Source of the DNA: Hymenobacter psychrotolerans DSM 18569 | GTDB lineage: Bacteria; Bacteroidota; Bacteroidia; Cytophagales; Hymenobacteraceae | Direction of reading: 5' to 3' | NCBI RefSeq assembly: GCF_900142395.1 | Contig: NZ_FRAS01000001.1 | Span: forward strand, 248,001-312,000 | DNA: 64,000 nucleotides | Part shown: piece after piece, positions 27,707 to 36,960 of the stretch | Position numbering within the stretch: position 1 is the stretch's first letter | Layout of the letters: each line of letters starts with the position of its first letter | The notes under the pieces: model-generated | Seen by the model: only the letters and a program-made list of their open reading frames with translations | What the model was told of the DNA's origin: nothing | Databases searched by the model: none | Position numbers and translations under genes: made by a program

Positions 27707-29782
27707 TTACTCGCCCGTTTTTAGAAACGGCAGCGTTTCGGTGCGCCCTTCAGAGTCGAGGTAGCGGAGCAGGTACCAGCCCGGGCTCAGCCCTGCCAAC
27801 GAAAGCGGCAGCACGTTCAGCCCCGGCTGGATGTCCAGGAGCACATTGCGCTGCCGGCGGCCCACCGCATCATAGACTGATAAGCTGACGCGGCCTTCCG
27901 CAGTAGTCGGATACTGCAGCCGCAACGGCCCCGCCCCCACCGGGTTCGGAAACAAGCCCGGGATGGCCGCTCCGGCCTCGCCGCCCACAGCCGGAACCGG
28001 CGCCGTAAATGCCACGCTGCCATCGGGGTGCAGCAGCCGTAGCCGGTAGTAGGAGAGGCCCGCCAGCGGCTGCGCGTCCAGGTAGCGGGAAAGGCCCGGG
28101 GCGGATACGGTGGCCAGCGGCTGCCAGCTGGTGGTGTCGCGGCTGCGCTGCACCTGAAAGCTCTCCACGAAGCAGGCATCGGCAGTAGTCCAGCTGACGG
28201 CTATGCCACCGGCCTCGGCTCCGGCCGAGAGGGACGTGAGCGGCGCGGGCAGCATAGGAGCCGGCCCGCAGCCCTGCGCCACAAACCCACGGGTACGGAG
28301 CACCAGCCGCCCGCCCGCCACGTCGCTGGCGCTGATAGTGCGGTTGTTTTGGGCGCGGGCCAGCGCGTAGTGCATCACGGCGCCGGGCAGAATCACGTGG
28401 GCCAGCTGTTGCGCATGGCCCAGCTCGTGCACCACCACCGACTCAAAATCGAGCTGCAGCCCGGCGGCCGGCCCCGGCCCGAACTGCCAGTTGGCGCCGT
28501 CATCGAACTGCATGTCTACTTCGTGCAGCGCGAAAGTCAGGCGGCCATCGGGGCGGAAGCAGCCTCGGTAGTAGCTGGTAGTGCGGCCCAGAATACCGAC
28601 CGGCAGCTCAGCGCCCTGATCGAACCCGATGCTGTTTTCTCCGTCTTCGGCAGCACCGCGGCCGGCCCGGAGCGGCGCAGCAGTTTCCCAGTTCATGCGG
28701 GTCTGGCAGCGCCAGGTGGCCAGGGCGCGCTGCCAGGCGGCCACGGCGGCAGTGTTGGCCGCAAAGCCACTCTCAAACTGGAAGCTATAGCCGCCGCGGC
28801 CGTTCCGGTTTACCGGATTTGGCCGCACCAGCTCGCCGGTCTGGGAGGCCTGCACGTTGCTCACGGCATAGGGCACCGCAATAGAGGTCGGGCTGGTGGT
28901 TTGCTGCTGGTCGGAGGTGGTGACGCGCACCGGGCCGCTGCCGGCCGGGCTGGCCGGCTGGCCCAGCGCCGGCACGCGCACCTGAATGCGGGTATCGGTC
29001 CAGCTGACGTACTCACTTTCCTGGGGCTTTATGAAGGTGCTGCCGCCGTTATCGGCGTTGCGGAATTCCACGAAACCGTTGCCGCGCGTGGTCCCAAAGC
29101 CCGCTCCGCTGATGGTGAGTACCGTGCCCACACCGGCCGGCACGCTCGCCGGGCTCAAGCCACTGATAACCGGGGCCTGCCCGCGCGCCATTACCGGCAT
29201 GGCCGCTTGCCGCAGCGCTGCCTCCAGCTTTGGATTGGGCTGTAGCAGGCGGCGGCGCTGGCCGGTGGCGGCGGCTATTTCCTGGTAGAAGCTCTCCGCG
29301 ACGAGTCCATAGTCCCGAAACGGCTCGGTGGCAATGCCCGTGCTCAGGTCGTAGCGAATGAAGCCCTGCGCGCTGCCATACACCGCCCAGAGGGGTTGGT
29401 CAGCTTCAGGACCCGGCACCGTGGAAGGCGTCAGAAACAGGATACCTTGCTGCCCGGGCTGGAGCTGCAGCGTGTTCGTTAGCAGTTGCTGGTCGAGGCC
29501 GATGGTGCCGCCTTCCGTCAGGACCTGTAGCTCGCGGGCCGCGCTGCCCTTCAGGCTGCTGAACACCCGCACCCGGTGCGCCGTGTAGATGCGGCCCGCC
29601 ACCCGAAAGCTGCGGGCATCGAGCACCTCGGCTTCTACCACCAGAGCAGCCTGAGTAGCACGGCTGGGTAGCGGGAGAGGCAGCAGCAGGCACTGGCTCT
29701 CAGATGCAGGCACCGCCTGAGCCAGGCTTACTCCCGGCAAGGCCATGCTGGCGGCAAGCAGCAAACGCGCAAAAGACTTCAT
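27707..29782 (-). CDS. Secreted metzincin-like metalloprotease with IPT domain and T9SS sorting domain
   Basis: A 691-residue protein with a signal peptide ending VSLAQA. Around residues 205-305 lies an IPT/TIG domain (PVISGLSPASVPAGVGTVL, ISGAGFGTTRGNG). The zinc site is HELGHAQQLAH at about residues 452-462, followed by a probable Met-turn in GAVMHYAL, both typical of matrixin-like metzincins. The C-terminus is a T9SS type A domain (LFPNPVGAGPLRLQYP ... LSPGWYLLRYL). It is predicted to be a surface-bound or released endopeptidase. No pro-domain Cys switch was identified. Confidence 0.83.
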   Translation of the reverse strand: MKSFARLLLAASMALPGVSLAQAVPASESQCLLLPLPLPSRATQAALVVEAEVLDARSFRVAGRIYTAHRVRVFSSLKGSAARELQVLTEGGTIGLDQQLLTNTLQLQPGQQGILFLTPSTVPGPEADQPLWAVYGSAQGFIRYDLSTGIATEPFRDYGLVAESFYQEIAAATGQRRRLLQPNPKLEAALRQAAMPVMARGQAPVISGLSPASVPAGVGTVLTISGAGFGTTRGNGFVEFRNADNGGSTFIKPQESEYVSWTDTRIQVRVPALGQPASPAGSGPVRVTTSDQQQTTSPTSIAVPYAVSNVQASQTGELVRPNPVNRNGRGGYSFQFESGFAANTAAVAAWQRALATWRCQTRMNWETAAPLRAGRGAAEDGENSIGFDQGAELPVGILGRTTSYYRGCFRPDGRLTFALHEVDMQFDDGANWQFGPGPAAGLQLDFESVVVHELGHAQQLAHVILPGAVMHYALARAQNNRTISASDVAGGRLVLRTRGFVAQGCGPAPMLPAPLTSLSAGAEAGGIAVSWTTADACFVESFQVQRSRDTTSWQPLATVSAPGLSRYLDAQPLAGLSYYRLRLLHPDGSVAFTAPVPAVGGEAGAAIPGLFPNPVGAGPLRLQYPTTAEGRVSLSVYDAVGRRQRNVLLDIQPGLNVLPLSLAGLSPGWYLLRYLDSEGRTETLPFLKTGE

Positions 29783-29837
29783 GTGCAGTAAAATCAGACA
29801 GAGTAAGGTACGCGTTTGGGACCGGCCGGCACCGGCG

Positions 29838-30746
29838 CTAAAACAGGCTTCCCTGCACCGGCTGCGGAATGATGCGCGGCGGCGGCACGGCCAGCCCCGT
29901 CAGGGCCTGCAGGCGGTCCAGGAAATACTGCGTCCAGACGGGCGTGTGCATGATGTCCTTCTGGTGCACGAAAAAGTACATGGTGTGCAGGCCCTGCTGC
30001 AACCAGCCCGCAATCCGCTCGGCCCAGAAGTCCGCCCGCTGGTAGTCGGAGTTGATCAGGCCGTGGCCGTTGAAGCGGATAAAGGCAGTGGGCGTGGTCA
30101 GGCGCATGTGCAGCACGTCGCGGCGGCCGGCCACATCGGCTATAACCAGCGTTTTGTTTAGCGCCTCCAGCATAGCGGCTACGGCGGCAAACGCCGTTTT
30201 ATCGGAATACCAGGCCGGATGGCGCAGCTCCACGGCCAAAGGAATGTTGGCCGGAAAATCGAGCAGGTAGCGCTCCAGCCGGCTCAGGTTCTCGGGGCCA
30301 AAATGAGGCGGCAGTTGCAGAAAGCACCAGCCCAGCCGGTCGTTCAGCTCCTGAATGGAGCGGCAGAAGGCGTTGGTCAGGTCGTCGGTGTTATAAAGCG
30401 CCCGGTCGTGGCTGATAACCTGGGGCAGCTTGGGGCAGAACCGGAAGCCCGCGGGCACGGCATCGCGCCATTTGCGCACCGTGGGCGCATCCGGAATCCG
30501 GTAGTGCGTCGTGTTCAGCTCCAGGCTGTTGAACTGCCGGGCATAATGGTGCAGATAATCGGCCTCCTTGATGCCGGCCGGGAAATACGAGCCCAGCCAG
30601 GCTTTATTAGTCCAGATAGGGCATCCTATAAATAGCTCCTGCTGCTCCGGAGCCGGGGCGCGGGCCAGCATGGCAGCAGTATTGGGGTGGTCCGGCGGCA
30701 ACCGGAAATCAACGTAGCGCAGGTCAGAAAGACGGCCAAAATCCAT
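29838..30746 (-). CDS. DUF72 (YecE) family protein
   Basis: A 302-residue cytosolic protein with the YecE/DUF72 TIM-barrel signatures: FIGCPIWTNKAWLGSYFP near the N-terminus, FNSLELNTTHYRIP, GFRFCPKLPQVISHDRAL, and LGWCFLQLPPHFGPENL. The C-terminal half has IRFNGHGLI and YFFVHQKDIMH. Biochemical function is unknown, although the family is widespread. It ends 55 bases after the metalloprotease start on the same strand. Confidence 0.9.
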   Translation of the reverse strand: MDFGRLSDLRYVDFRLPPDHPNTAAMLARAPAPEQQELFIGCPIWTNKAWLGSYFPAGIKEADYLHHYARQFNSLELNTTHYRIPDAPTVRKWRDAVPAGFRFCPKLPQVISHDRALYNTDDLTNAFCRSIQELNDRLGWCFLQLPPHFGPENLSRLERYLLDFPANIPLAVELRHPAWYSDKTAFAAVAAMLEALNKTLVIADVAGRRDVLHMRLTTPTAFIRFNGHGLINSDYQRADFWAERIAGWLQQGLHTMYFFVHQKDIMHTPVWTQYFLDRLQALTGLAVPPPRIIPQPVQGSLF

Positions 30747-31070
30747 GCAGCAACTTACGGCAAATTGCGCGACGCGGCCCGGCGTATCGCCGCTGATTTA
30801 TGCAGGCAGAGCAGGCAAGCTGCTCTTATAAAAATCCCGAGACTTTTGCAACCGTCCGGGACGCAGAAGCCGGACCCAATCGTCAATATTTTTTAAGCCG
30901 CGGATAGTCTCATTTTATACTCTTCGCTTTGGCGTCCTTCAATAGTGCAAAATCCGTCTTAAGGAAACACAATCAATCATTTTGCTTTCGTGCGGCCGGC
31001 AAGTTAAATACAAATTTTCTTTAAAAAACACAAATATAGAGGCTATTGCATACCAGCAGTAGCCAGCGCC
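30747..31070. other. Divergent intergenic stretch upstream of rlpA
   Basis: No coding frame I can support. The stretch from about 30890 to 31060 is AT-rich, in contrast to its surroundings, and probably holds regulatory sequence for the flanking divergent genes. Confidence 0.5.
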
Positions 31071-31103
31071 TTGTACTGAGTTTGCACAGCACTTCTAGAT
31101 TTG
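31071..31103 (+). promoter_or_regulatory. Candidate Bacteroidota-type promoter of the RlpA gene
   Basis: TTG at 31071-31073 and TAGATTTG at 31096-31103 match the -33 TTG / -7 TAnnTTTG pattern with 22 bases between them. The predicted start near 31110 lies downstream of the in-frame codon at 31101 and so supports the ATG at 31128 as the true start. Confidence 0.45.
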
Positions 31104-31127
31104 TCCCGTTCACCAACACGAGTACTG

Positions 31128-31943
31128 ATGAAGTTGCTTCTACGAATGAATGTCTCGGGCTTGATGCTGGCAGTTGTGCTTACGCTGTTGTCGTCGTTCT
31201 CATCTGAGGCCCTTGCCAGCCGTTCCAGCGACGACGAAAAGACTCCTGCCGCAGTGGCCCGCCGGTCGGCGGTATTGCGGGGACGCGCCTCCTGGTACGG
31301 CCGCGAGCATCAGGGGCACCGCACCAGCAACGGGGAGCGGTTCGACCGCAACAAGTATACGTGCGCCCACAAAACACTGCCCTTCGGCACCAAGCTGCGC
31401 GTCACGAACCCAGAGACTCAGAAGTCGGTGGTTGTGCGCGTCTCCGACCGGGGCCCGTTCCGCCACCAGCGCATTCTCGATCTATCGGAAATTGCGGCGC
31501 GCCCCTTGGGTATCGTGCAGCGCGGCGCCGTTTCGGTGGTAGCGGAAGTGGTACCTTCTGACACGCCCTTGGGCCCAGCCGATGCGCCCGAAGACCTGGC
31601 GGCCCTCACCACTGACTCGCTGACCAACCTCACGGCTATTACTTCTATTCTGCCGGGCCCCGCCGAAGCCGCCGACGTAGTGGTGGTGCCTGAGCCCCAC
31701 CCCACGTTTGTGGTGCAGGCCGGCACTTTCGGCGACGCCCGCAACGCGCAGGCAGTGCAGTCCCGGATTCTGGCGCTGGACAACAGCCTGACCGTGACGG
31801 TAGCCGCCGGCTCCAAAGAAGGCAAGCCCCTGAACCGGGTGCTCGTGGGCACTTACCAGGACCGCGCCGAAGCCGAGAAAGTGCGCCTACGCCTCCAGAA
31901 GTGGGGCATTGCCGGCCTGGTCCGGCAGGGCGAAAACCTCTAG
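31128..31943 (+). CDS. rlpA: RlpA-like protein with DPBB and SPOR-type domains
   Basis: A 271-residue exported protein with a signal peptide (SGLMLAVVLTLLSSFSSEALA). Residues about 55-145 form the double-psi beta-barrel of RlpA: GRASWYGREHQGHRTSNGE, TCAHKTLPFGTKLRVTN, VRVSDRGPF, RILDLSEIAARPLG, including the Asp and His expected in the lytic transglycosylase site. The C-terminal 80 residues resemble a SPOR domain (FVVQAGTFGDARNAQAVQSR ... VLVGTYQDRAEAEKVRLRL), which binds denuded glycan at the septum. Predicted role: septal peptidoglycan trimming. A terminator follows 29 bases after the stop. Confidence 0.88.
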   Translation: MKLLLRMNVSGLMLAVVLTLLSSFSSEALASRSSDDEKTPAAVARRSAVLRGRASWYGREHQGHRTSNGERFDRNKYTCAHKTLPFGTKLRVTNPETQKSVVVRVSDRGPFRHQRILDLSEIAARPLGIVQRGAVSVVAEVVPSDTPLGPADAPEDLAALTTDSLTNLTAITSILPGPAEAADVVVVPEPHPTFVVQAGTFGDARNAQAVQSRILALDNSLTVTVAAGSKEGKPLNRVLVGTYQDRAEAEKVRLRLQKWGIAGLVRQGENL

Positions 31944-31972
31944 CATCTCCTTACTATACCTGCACGCCTTAG

Positions 31973-32005
31973 AAAGCCGTTGCCACTGTATGGCAGCGGC
32001 TTTTT
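31973..32005 (+). terminator. Intrinsic terminator after the RlpA gene
   Basis: AAAGCCGTTGCCA (31973-31985) pairs with TGGCAGCGGCTTT (31991-32003) with one G-T pair and a 5-base loop, followed by TT. Confidence 0.8.
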
Positions 32006-32110
32006 AGTGTGGTTTTGCAGCGTGCAAGCAGAAAAGCCGCGTCGCTGCAACCATTAGGGCCTCGCTCTGCTCCTTCCTACAGACTATCATCTACTTTCTC
32101 TTTCTCATTT

Positions 32111-32713
32111 ATGAAGAAAATTCTTCTCGCAGGCCTGAGCTGCGCGCTGGCCGCTACTGCCACTGCGCAAACCGAAAAAGGGGCCCGCTTCATTGGCGCC
32201 AATCTGGGGGAGCTCAGCTATAGCAAAGGCAAGAAAAACTACGGCAACAGCAGCTTTACAATTGCGCTCTACCCGTCGGCCGGCGTGTTCGTGGCCGATA
32301 ACTTCCTGCTAGGGGCCACACTGCCACTGGGCTACAGCAGCTACAAGCCCGGTAACCTCAGCGGCAACTACTCTACCCGCGTATTGACCTATGGCATTTC
32401 GCCTTTTGCCCGCTATTACATCCCCGGCACTAGCCCGCACCGGTTTTTCGGGCAGTTGAACGCCGGTATCATGGGGCAGACCGTCTGGGCCCCGAACTAC
32501 TACGATGGCAGCCGGGATAATACGACCAATTCTTACCTGACGTACGGCGCCGCCGTGGGCTACAACTACTTCCTGACGCCCGGCGCGGCCCTAGAAGTAT
32601 CGGCGGGCTACAGCCGCAACGACGGCAACCTCGGCCCCGCCGCCGGGGCGCTGGATGTGCGGGCAGGCTTCTCTATTTTTCTACCCTACAAAGGCGCCAA
32701 GGCCGTAGAATAG
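32111..32713 (+). CDS. Small outer membrane beta-barrel protein
   Basis: A 200-residue protein starting MKKILLAGLSCALAATATAQ, a clear signal peptide, which fixes the ATG at 32111. The mature part has about eight amphipathic strands (ARFIGANLGELSYSK, AGVFVADNFLLGATLPLGYS, LTYGISPFARYYI, YGAAVGYNYFL, ALEVSAGYSRNDG, VRAGFSIFLPY), as in OmpA/OmpX-like or PorT-like small barrels. The specific role is unknown. A terminator follows. Confidence 0.8.
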   Translation: MKKILLAGLSCALAATATAQTEKGARFIGANLGELSYSKGKKNYGNSSFTIALYPSAGVFVADNFLLGATLPLGYSSYKPGNLSGNYSTRVLTYGISPFARYYIPGTSPHRFFGQLNAGIMGQTVWAPNYYDGSRDNTTNSYLTYGAAVGYNYFLTPGAALEVSAGYSRNDGNLGPAAGALDVRAGFSIFLPYKGAKAVE

Positions 32714-32733
32714 CCTCCCTATATTCCAGACAG

Positions 32734-32776
32734 CGTGGCGCGCAGACCTGACCGGGTTTGCGCGCCGCGTTTTTTT
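32734..32776 (+). terminator. Intrinsic terminator after the small barrel gene
   Basis: Arms 32734-32748 and 32755-32769 pair over 15 bases with two G-T pairs, followed by seven T (32770-32776). It separates the barrel gene from the acylase gene. Confidence 0.85.
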
Positions 32777-32818
32777 GTCGGATGTTGTGTGGCCGACTTA
32801 TCCGTCTGCTCCTCACTT

Positions 32819-35257
32819 ATGTGGCATTCTATTCGGGCCGTGCTGGCCCTGGCTACGGTTCTGGCCCTTACCTGGGTGCTCAACACCCGCCACGGCGAGG
32901 TGCCGCCGTTCGGCAAGTTTATGAGCCCGTACCGGGGGTTCTGGCGCAACGCGGAGGCCGCGGCCGCGCTGCCCGCCCAGCAAACGCTGCGCCTGCCCGG
33001 CCTGCAGCAGCCCGTGCAGGTGCGCTTCGACGACAAGCGCGTGCCCCACATCTTCGCCCAGAACGACCACGACCTGTACTATGCGCAGGGCTACCTCACG
33101 GCACAGGACCGGCTCTGGCAGATGGATTTCGTGACGCATGTGGCGGAAGGACGCCTTTCGGAGATTGTGGGGCCGGCTCGGCTGGAAACCGACCGGTTTT
33201 TCCGGCGCATGGGTCTGGGCTTCGGGGCCCGCAAGTCGCTGAAGGTGATGATGGCCGACCCGACCACGCGCACCGTGCTGACGTCTTACTCAGCCGGCGT
33301 AAATGCCTATATCCAGAGCCTGACGCCGGCTTCGCTGCCGTTTGAGTACAAGCTGCTCGACTATACGCCCGAGCCGTGGCAGCCGCTGAAATGCGCGCTG
33401 CTGCTCAAATACATGGCCTTCGACCTGAGTGGCCGCTCCGACGACCTGCGCCTGAGCAACGCGCTGCGCAAATACGGGCCGGCCGTGGTGAAAGACCTGT
33501 TTCCCGGCTACCCAACCCGCGAAGACCCAATCGTGCCCGTCGGGACGCCGCTGGATTTCACGCCGGAAACGGTACTGCCCACGCCGGCCTCGTTTGAGGC
33601 GGCCATGTCGAATAGCACGCCACAGAACGAGCCCGACCCCGAGCTGGGCTCCAACAATTTTGCCGTGAGCGGTGCCAGGTCGGCCTCCGGATTTCCCCTG
33701 CTGGCCAACGACCCACACCTGCAGCTTAACCTGCCCAGCATCTGGTACCAGGTGCAGCTGAGCGCGCCCGGCGTGAACGTGTACGGCGTGACCATTCCGG
33801 GCGCCCCCACGGTCATTATCGGCTTCAACCAGGAAGTAGCCTGGGGCGTGACCAACGTAGGCGCCGATGTGCTGGACTGGTACCAGCTGAAGTTTAAGGA
33901 CGATACCCGCCGCGAATACTGGCACGACGGCCGCTGGAAACCCGTGCGCCGCGTGGTAGAGCACATTAAAGTGCGCGGCCAGCCCGACCGGCTCGATACG
34001 GTGCTCTACACCCACCACGGCCCCATCGTGTACGACAAGCCGGAAAAACCCTTCCTGCCCCAGACGCCTATTCGGCACGCCATGCGCTGGACCGCTCACG
34101 ACGGCGACAATGAGGTGCTGGCCTTTTACCGCCTCAACCGCGCCCGCACCTACCAGGACTACACCACCGCCCTGACTACGTACGGCTCGCCGGCCCAGAA
34201 TTTCATCTTCGCCAGCCAGCAGAATGATATTGCTATCTGGCCCAATGGCCGCCTGCCGCTGAAGTGGCCGAACCAGGGCAAGTTTGTGCTGGACGGCACC
34301 GACCCGGCCTACGACTGGCAGGGCTGGATTCCGCAGGCCCGGAACCCGCACGTGAGGAACCCGGCGCGGGGCTTCGTGTCGTCGGCCAACCAGTTTCCGG
34401 CGGGGCCCGACTACCCGTATTACCTGGGCTGGGATTTTGCGTCCTGGGAACGGGGGCACCGCATCAACCAGCGGCTGGCCCGCATGACCCGCGTGACGCC
34501 GGACAGCCTGCGCCGCCTCCAAAACGACAACCTGGGCCTGAACGCCCAGCTAATGCTGCCCCGCCTGCTGGCTCTGCTACCAACGGCGCAGCTAACGCCC
34601 GCTGAGCGCCGCACCTACGATGCGCTGCGCCGCTGGAACTACTTCTACGAGGCGCAGGCCATCGGGCCGGGCATTTTTGAGCTGTGGTACAACACCCTCG
34701 TGAAGCGCCTGTGGACCGATGATTTTGGGCTGGCCGCCACCGGGCTGGAGATGCGCAGCCCGTCCCGGGACCGGACCAACAACCTGATTCTGCGCGAACC
34801 CAACAGCCCCTGGATAGACGACCGGCGCACGCCCGAGCGCGAAACGCTGCCGCAACTGGCGCTGGCTTCTTTCCGCGTCGCCTCAGATTCGCTCACCCGC
34901 AAATTCGGGCCGCTGAGTGAGAAATGGGCCTGGAAAAACCAGAAAAGCACCGACATTCTGCATCTGGCGCAGCTGCCCGGCTTCGGCCACATGGATCTGG
35001 ACTGCGGCGGCGGAGCAGGCATCGTGAATGCTACTTCGGAGCGCAACGGGCCGTCGTGGCGGATGGTGGTGGCGCTGGGGCCGCGGGTGCGGGCCTACGG
35101 CGTGTTTCCGGGCGGGCAGAGCGGCAACCCCGGCTCTCCGGCCTACGACGACCTGCTGGAAACCTGGCGCGTGGGCCAGCTCAACGAGCTGCTCTTCCTG
35201 CGCGCCCCCGACGAGCCCCACCCGCGGGTGCGCGCCGCCTGGACGCTGGAACGCTGA
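32819..35257 (+). CDS. Penicillin acylase family (Ntn-hydrolase) protein
   Basis: About 812 residues from the ATG at 32819, which directly precedes a hydrophobic signal or anchor segment (IRAVLALATVLALTWVL). An alpha-chain region (VPHIFAQNDHDLYYAQGYL, FVTHVAEGRLSEIVG) precedes the predicted autocatalytic site in ELGSNNFAVSG. There Ser278 would become the N-terminal nucleophile of the beta chain, followed by FPLLANDPHLQLNLPSIWY. Such periplasmic amidases cleave acyl amides; substrates range from beta-lactams to acyl-homoserine lactones. The natural substrate here is unknown. The length matches the family. Confidence 0.92.
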   Translation: MWHSIRAVLALATVLALTWVLNTRHGEVPPFGKFMSPYRGFWRNAEAAAALPAQQTLRLPGLQQPVQVRFDDKRVPHIFAQNDHDLYYAQGYLTAQDRLWQMDFVTHVAEGRLSEIVGPARLETDRFFRRMGLGFGARKSLKVMMADPTTRTVLTSYSAGVNAYIQSLTPASLPFEYKLLDYTPEPWQPLKCALLLKYMAFDLSGRSDDLRLSNALRKYGPAVVKDLFPGYPTREDPIVPVGTPLDFTPETVLPTPASFEAAMSNSTPQNEPDPELGSNNFAVSGARSASGFPLLANDPHLQLNLPSIWYQVQLSAPGVNVYGVTIPGAPTVIIGFNQEVAWGVTNVGADVLDWYQLKFKDDTRREYWHDGRWKPVRRVVEHIKVRGQPDRLDTVLYTHHGPIVYDKPEKPFLPQTPIRHAMRWTAHDGDNEVLAFYRLNRARTYQDYTTALTTYGSPAQNFIFASQQNDIAIWPNGRLPLKWPNQGKFVLDGTDPAYDWQGWIPQARNPHVRNPARGFVSSANQFPAGPDYPYYLGWDFASWERGHRINQRLARMTRVTPDSLRRLQNDNLGLNAQLMLPRLLALLPTAQLTPAERRTYDALRRWNYFYEAQAIGPGIFELWYNTLVKRLWTDDFGLAATGLEMRSPSRDRTNNLILREPNSPWIDDRRTPERETLPQLALASFRVASDSLTRKFGPLSEKWAWKNQKSTDILHLAQLPGFGHMDLDCGGGAGIVNATSERNGPSWRMVVALGPRVRAYGVFPGGQSGNPGSPAYDDLLETWRVGQLNELLFLRAPDEPHPRVRAAWTLER

Positions 35258-35310
35258 GTCTTATCGGCTTATCTTCGCTATCGAAATTCCGCCTTTTGCC
35301 CTTATTCCCT

Positions 35311-36960
35311 GTGCATTCCGTACCTCATCTTCTGCTCACCGCCCTGCTGACGGCGCTACCACTGCTCCCGGCGGCGGCCCAGCAGCGCACTGCTGTCAAG
35401 AAGGCTCCTGCCAAAACGGCCACCAAGCCAGCCGCCCCGGCAGAGCCCGTCTATGAGTTGTATCAGGTGCAGATCAAGCCGGAGTACGCGGAAGGACAGT
35501 TTGCGCTGCAGCAGTATCTCAAGGGCGCGCGCCTGCCGGCAGATGTGCAGGATGGGCGGATACAGGGCGTGGTGCTGGTTGGGTTCGTGGTGCGCCCCGA
35601 CGGCCGCCTGACCGACACGTATGTAGCCCGGGGCCTGAGCGCGGCCACCAACGCCGAGGCCCTGCGGCTAGTGCAAGCCATGCCCCGCTGGCGCCCCGGC
35701 CGCCGCGAGGACAAGGCCGTAGCCACCCGCTATTCCCTGTCGGTAGCGTTCCAGAGGCCCCTGACTGACCTGGCGGGCTTCGGGCCTGACGGCCGTTCGG
35801 GAGCGGTTGAGGAAGGGACAGAAGCCAAAGTGTATACATACGTGGAACAAATGCCGCAGTACCCGGGCGGTATGGAGGCTATGCAGCAGTACCTGCGCAC
35901 CAACCTGCGCTACCCGGCGCAGGCCCGCACCAATGCGGTAGAGGGCAAAGTATTCGTCTCATTCGTTGTTCCGCCCACCGGCAAGCCCACGAATGCCAAA
36001 GTCGTAAAAGGCATCGGCTCCGGCTGCGACGAAGAAGCGCTGCGGCTCATAAAAGATATGCCCGTCTGGACGCCGGGCAAGCAAAACGGCCGCGTGGTTT
36101 CCGTAAACTATACCATCCCGATAACCTTCAGCCTCAACACCAGCAGCTCCGACCTGATGGCCGTGCCCGCGCCGGCGGCGCCCACCCCACCGCCGGTAGT
36201 GGAAGACAAAATCTACACCTACGTGGAGCAGATGCCAACGCTGGGCGGCTCTATCAGCGGCGTGTCGCCGGCGCTGCAGGCGGCGTTGCAACTGCCGGCC
36301 GAAGTGCGCGACGGGCGCACGGAAGGGCAGGTATTCGTGAATTTCGTGGTGCGCCCCGATGGCCGCGCGACGGACGAGAAAGTGGTGCGGGGCCTCAGCG
36401 ACGCCTGCAACGCGGCCGCACTGGCGGCCGTGCGGGCCTTGCCACGCTTCGAGCCGGGCAAGCAGAACGGCCGTGTGGTATCGGTGCAGCTTACGGTGCC
36501 GGTGCAGATGTACGGGCCCAACCACGTGTTTGAAGGCGGGCAGGTAGCCACCCAGGCCAGCTTTCCGGGCGGCGGCACTGCCCTCCGCGACTACCTCACC
36601 GACAAGCTGCGCGAGCCCAAGGTGCTGAAGCAGGAAGGCCTGCGCGGGGCTGTGGAAGTGCGCTTCGTGGTGCAGGCCGATGGCCGAATTGGGGCCACGG
36701 AAATAGTGCGCCCCCTGTGCCGCAGCTGCGACGAAGAAGCCCTGCGCCTCGTGCGCGACATGCCGCGCTGGACTCCCGCCCGCAATGCAGCCGGCCAGCC
36801 GGTTTCGGTGCGCCAGCAGGTCATTATTCCGATGCCGGCCGCTCCGGTAGCGCCGCGCGGCAGCACCGGCAGCATACAGCGCAGTCCGGCCGGTAGCCCA
36901 GGCGGCTACGCCCGTTTGGGGTATTCTTCCGTTGCTTCTCTTTTCTCAGCTGCCCTATGA
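35311..36960 (+). CDS. Exported protein with four TonB C-terminal-like domains
   Basis: About 549 residues from the GTG at 35311, which begins a signal peptide (PHLLLTALLTALPLLPAAAQ). Longer in-frame extensions would overlap the acylase gene. Four TonB_C-like units lie at about 50-147, 175-274, 300-398 and 410-508. Each has a variant of MPQYPGG...LxxYL, VFVxFVVxPDGRxT, AxVVRGL, and EALRLVxxMPRWxPGKxNG. Normal TonB has a single such domain tethered by a transmembrane helix and Pro-rich spacer; neither is seen here, only a short Lys/Ala/Pro linker. It may be a periplasmic scaffold or receptor-binding decoy. It overlaps the next gene by 4 bases (ATGA). Confidence 0.75.
   Translation: MHSVPHLLLTALLTALPLLPAAAQQRTAVKKAPAKTATKPAAPAEPVYELYQVQIKPEYAEGQFALQQYLKGARLPADVQDGRIQGVVLVGFVVRPDGRLTDTYVARGLSAATNAEALRLVQAMPRWRPGRREDKAVATRYSLSVAFQRPLTDLAGFGPDGRSGAVEEGTEAKVYTYVEQMPQYPGGMEAMQQYLRTNLRYPAQARTNAVEGKVFVSFVVPPTGKPTNAKVVKGIGSGCDEEALRLIKDMPVWTPGKQNGRVVSVNYTIPITFSLNTSSSDLMAVPAPAAPTPPPVVEDKIYTYVEQMPTLGGSISGVSPALQAALQLPAEVRDGRTEGQVFVNFVVRPDGRATDEKVVRGLSDACNAAALAAVRALPRFEPGKQNGRVVSVQLTVPVQMYGPNHVFEGGQVATQASFPGGGTALRDYLTDKLREPKVLKQEGLRGAVEVRFVVQADGRIGATEIVRPLCRSCDEEALRLVRDMPRWTPARNAAGQPVSVRQQVIIPMPAAPVAPRGSTGSIQRSPAGSPGGYARLGYSSVASLFSAAL

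Noticed and set aside
33290..34522. 410-codon minus-strand frame opposite the penicillin acylase gene
   Set aside because: Antisense to a well-supported Ntn-hydrolase gene; Gly/Val/His-rich with no recognisable domain or signal peptide.
34924..35310. N-terminal extension of the quadruple TonB-domain gene back into the acylase gene
   Set aside because: The extension is an out-of-frame reading of acylase codons (Arg/Gly/Ala-rich). The signal peptide starts only at the GTG at 35311.
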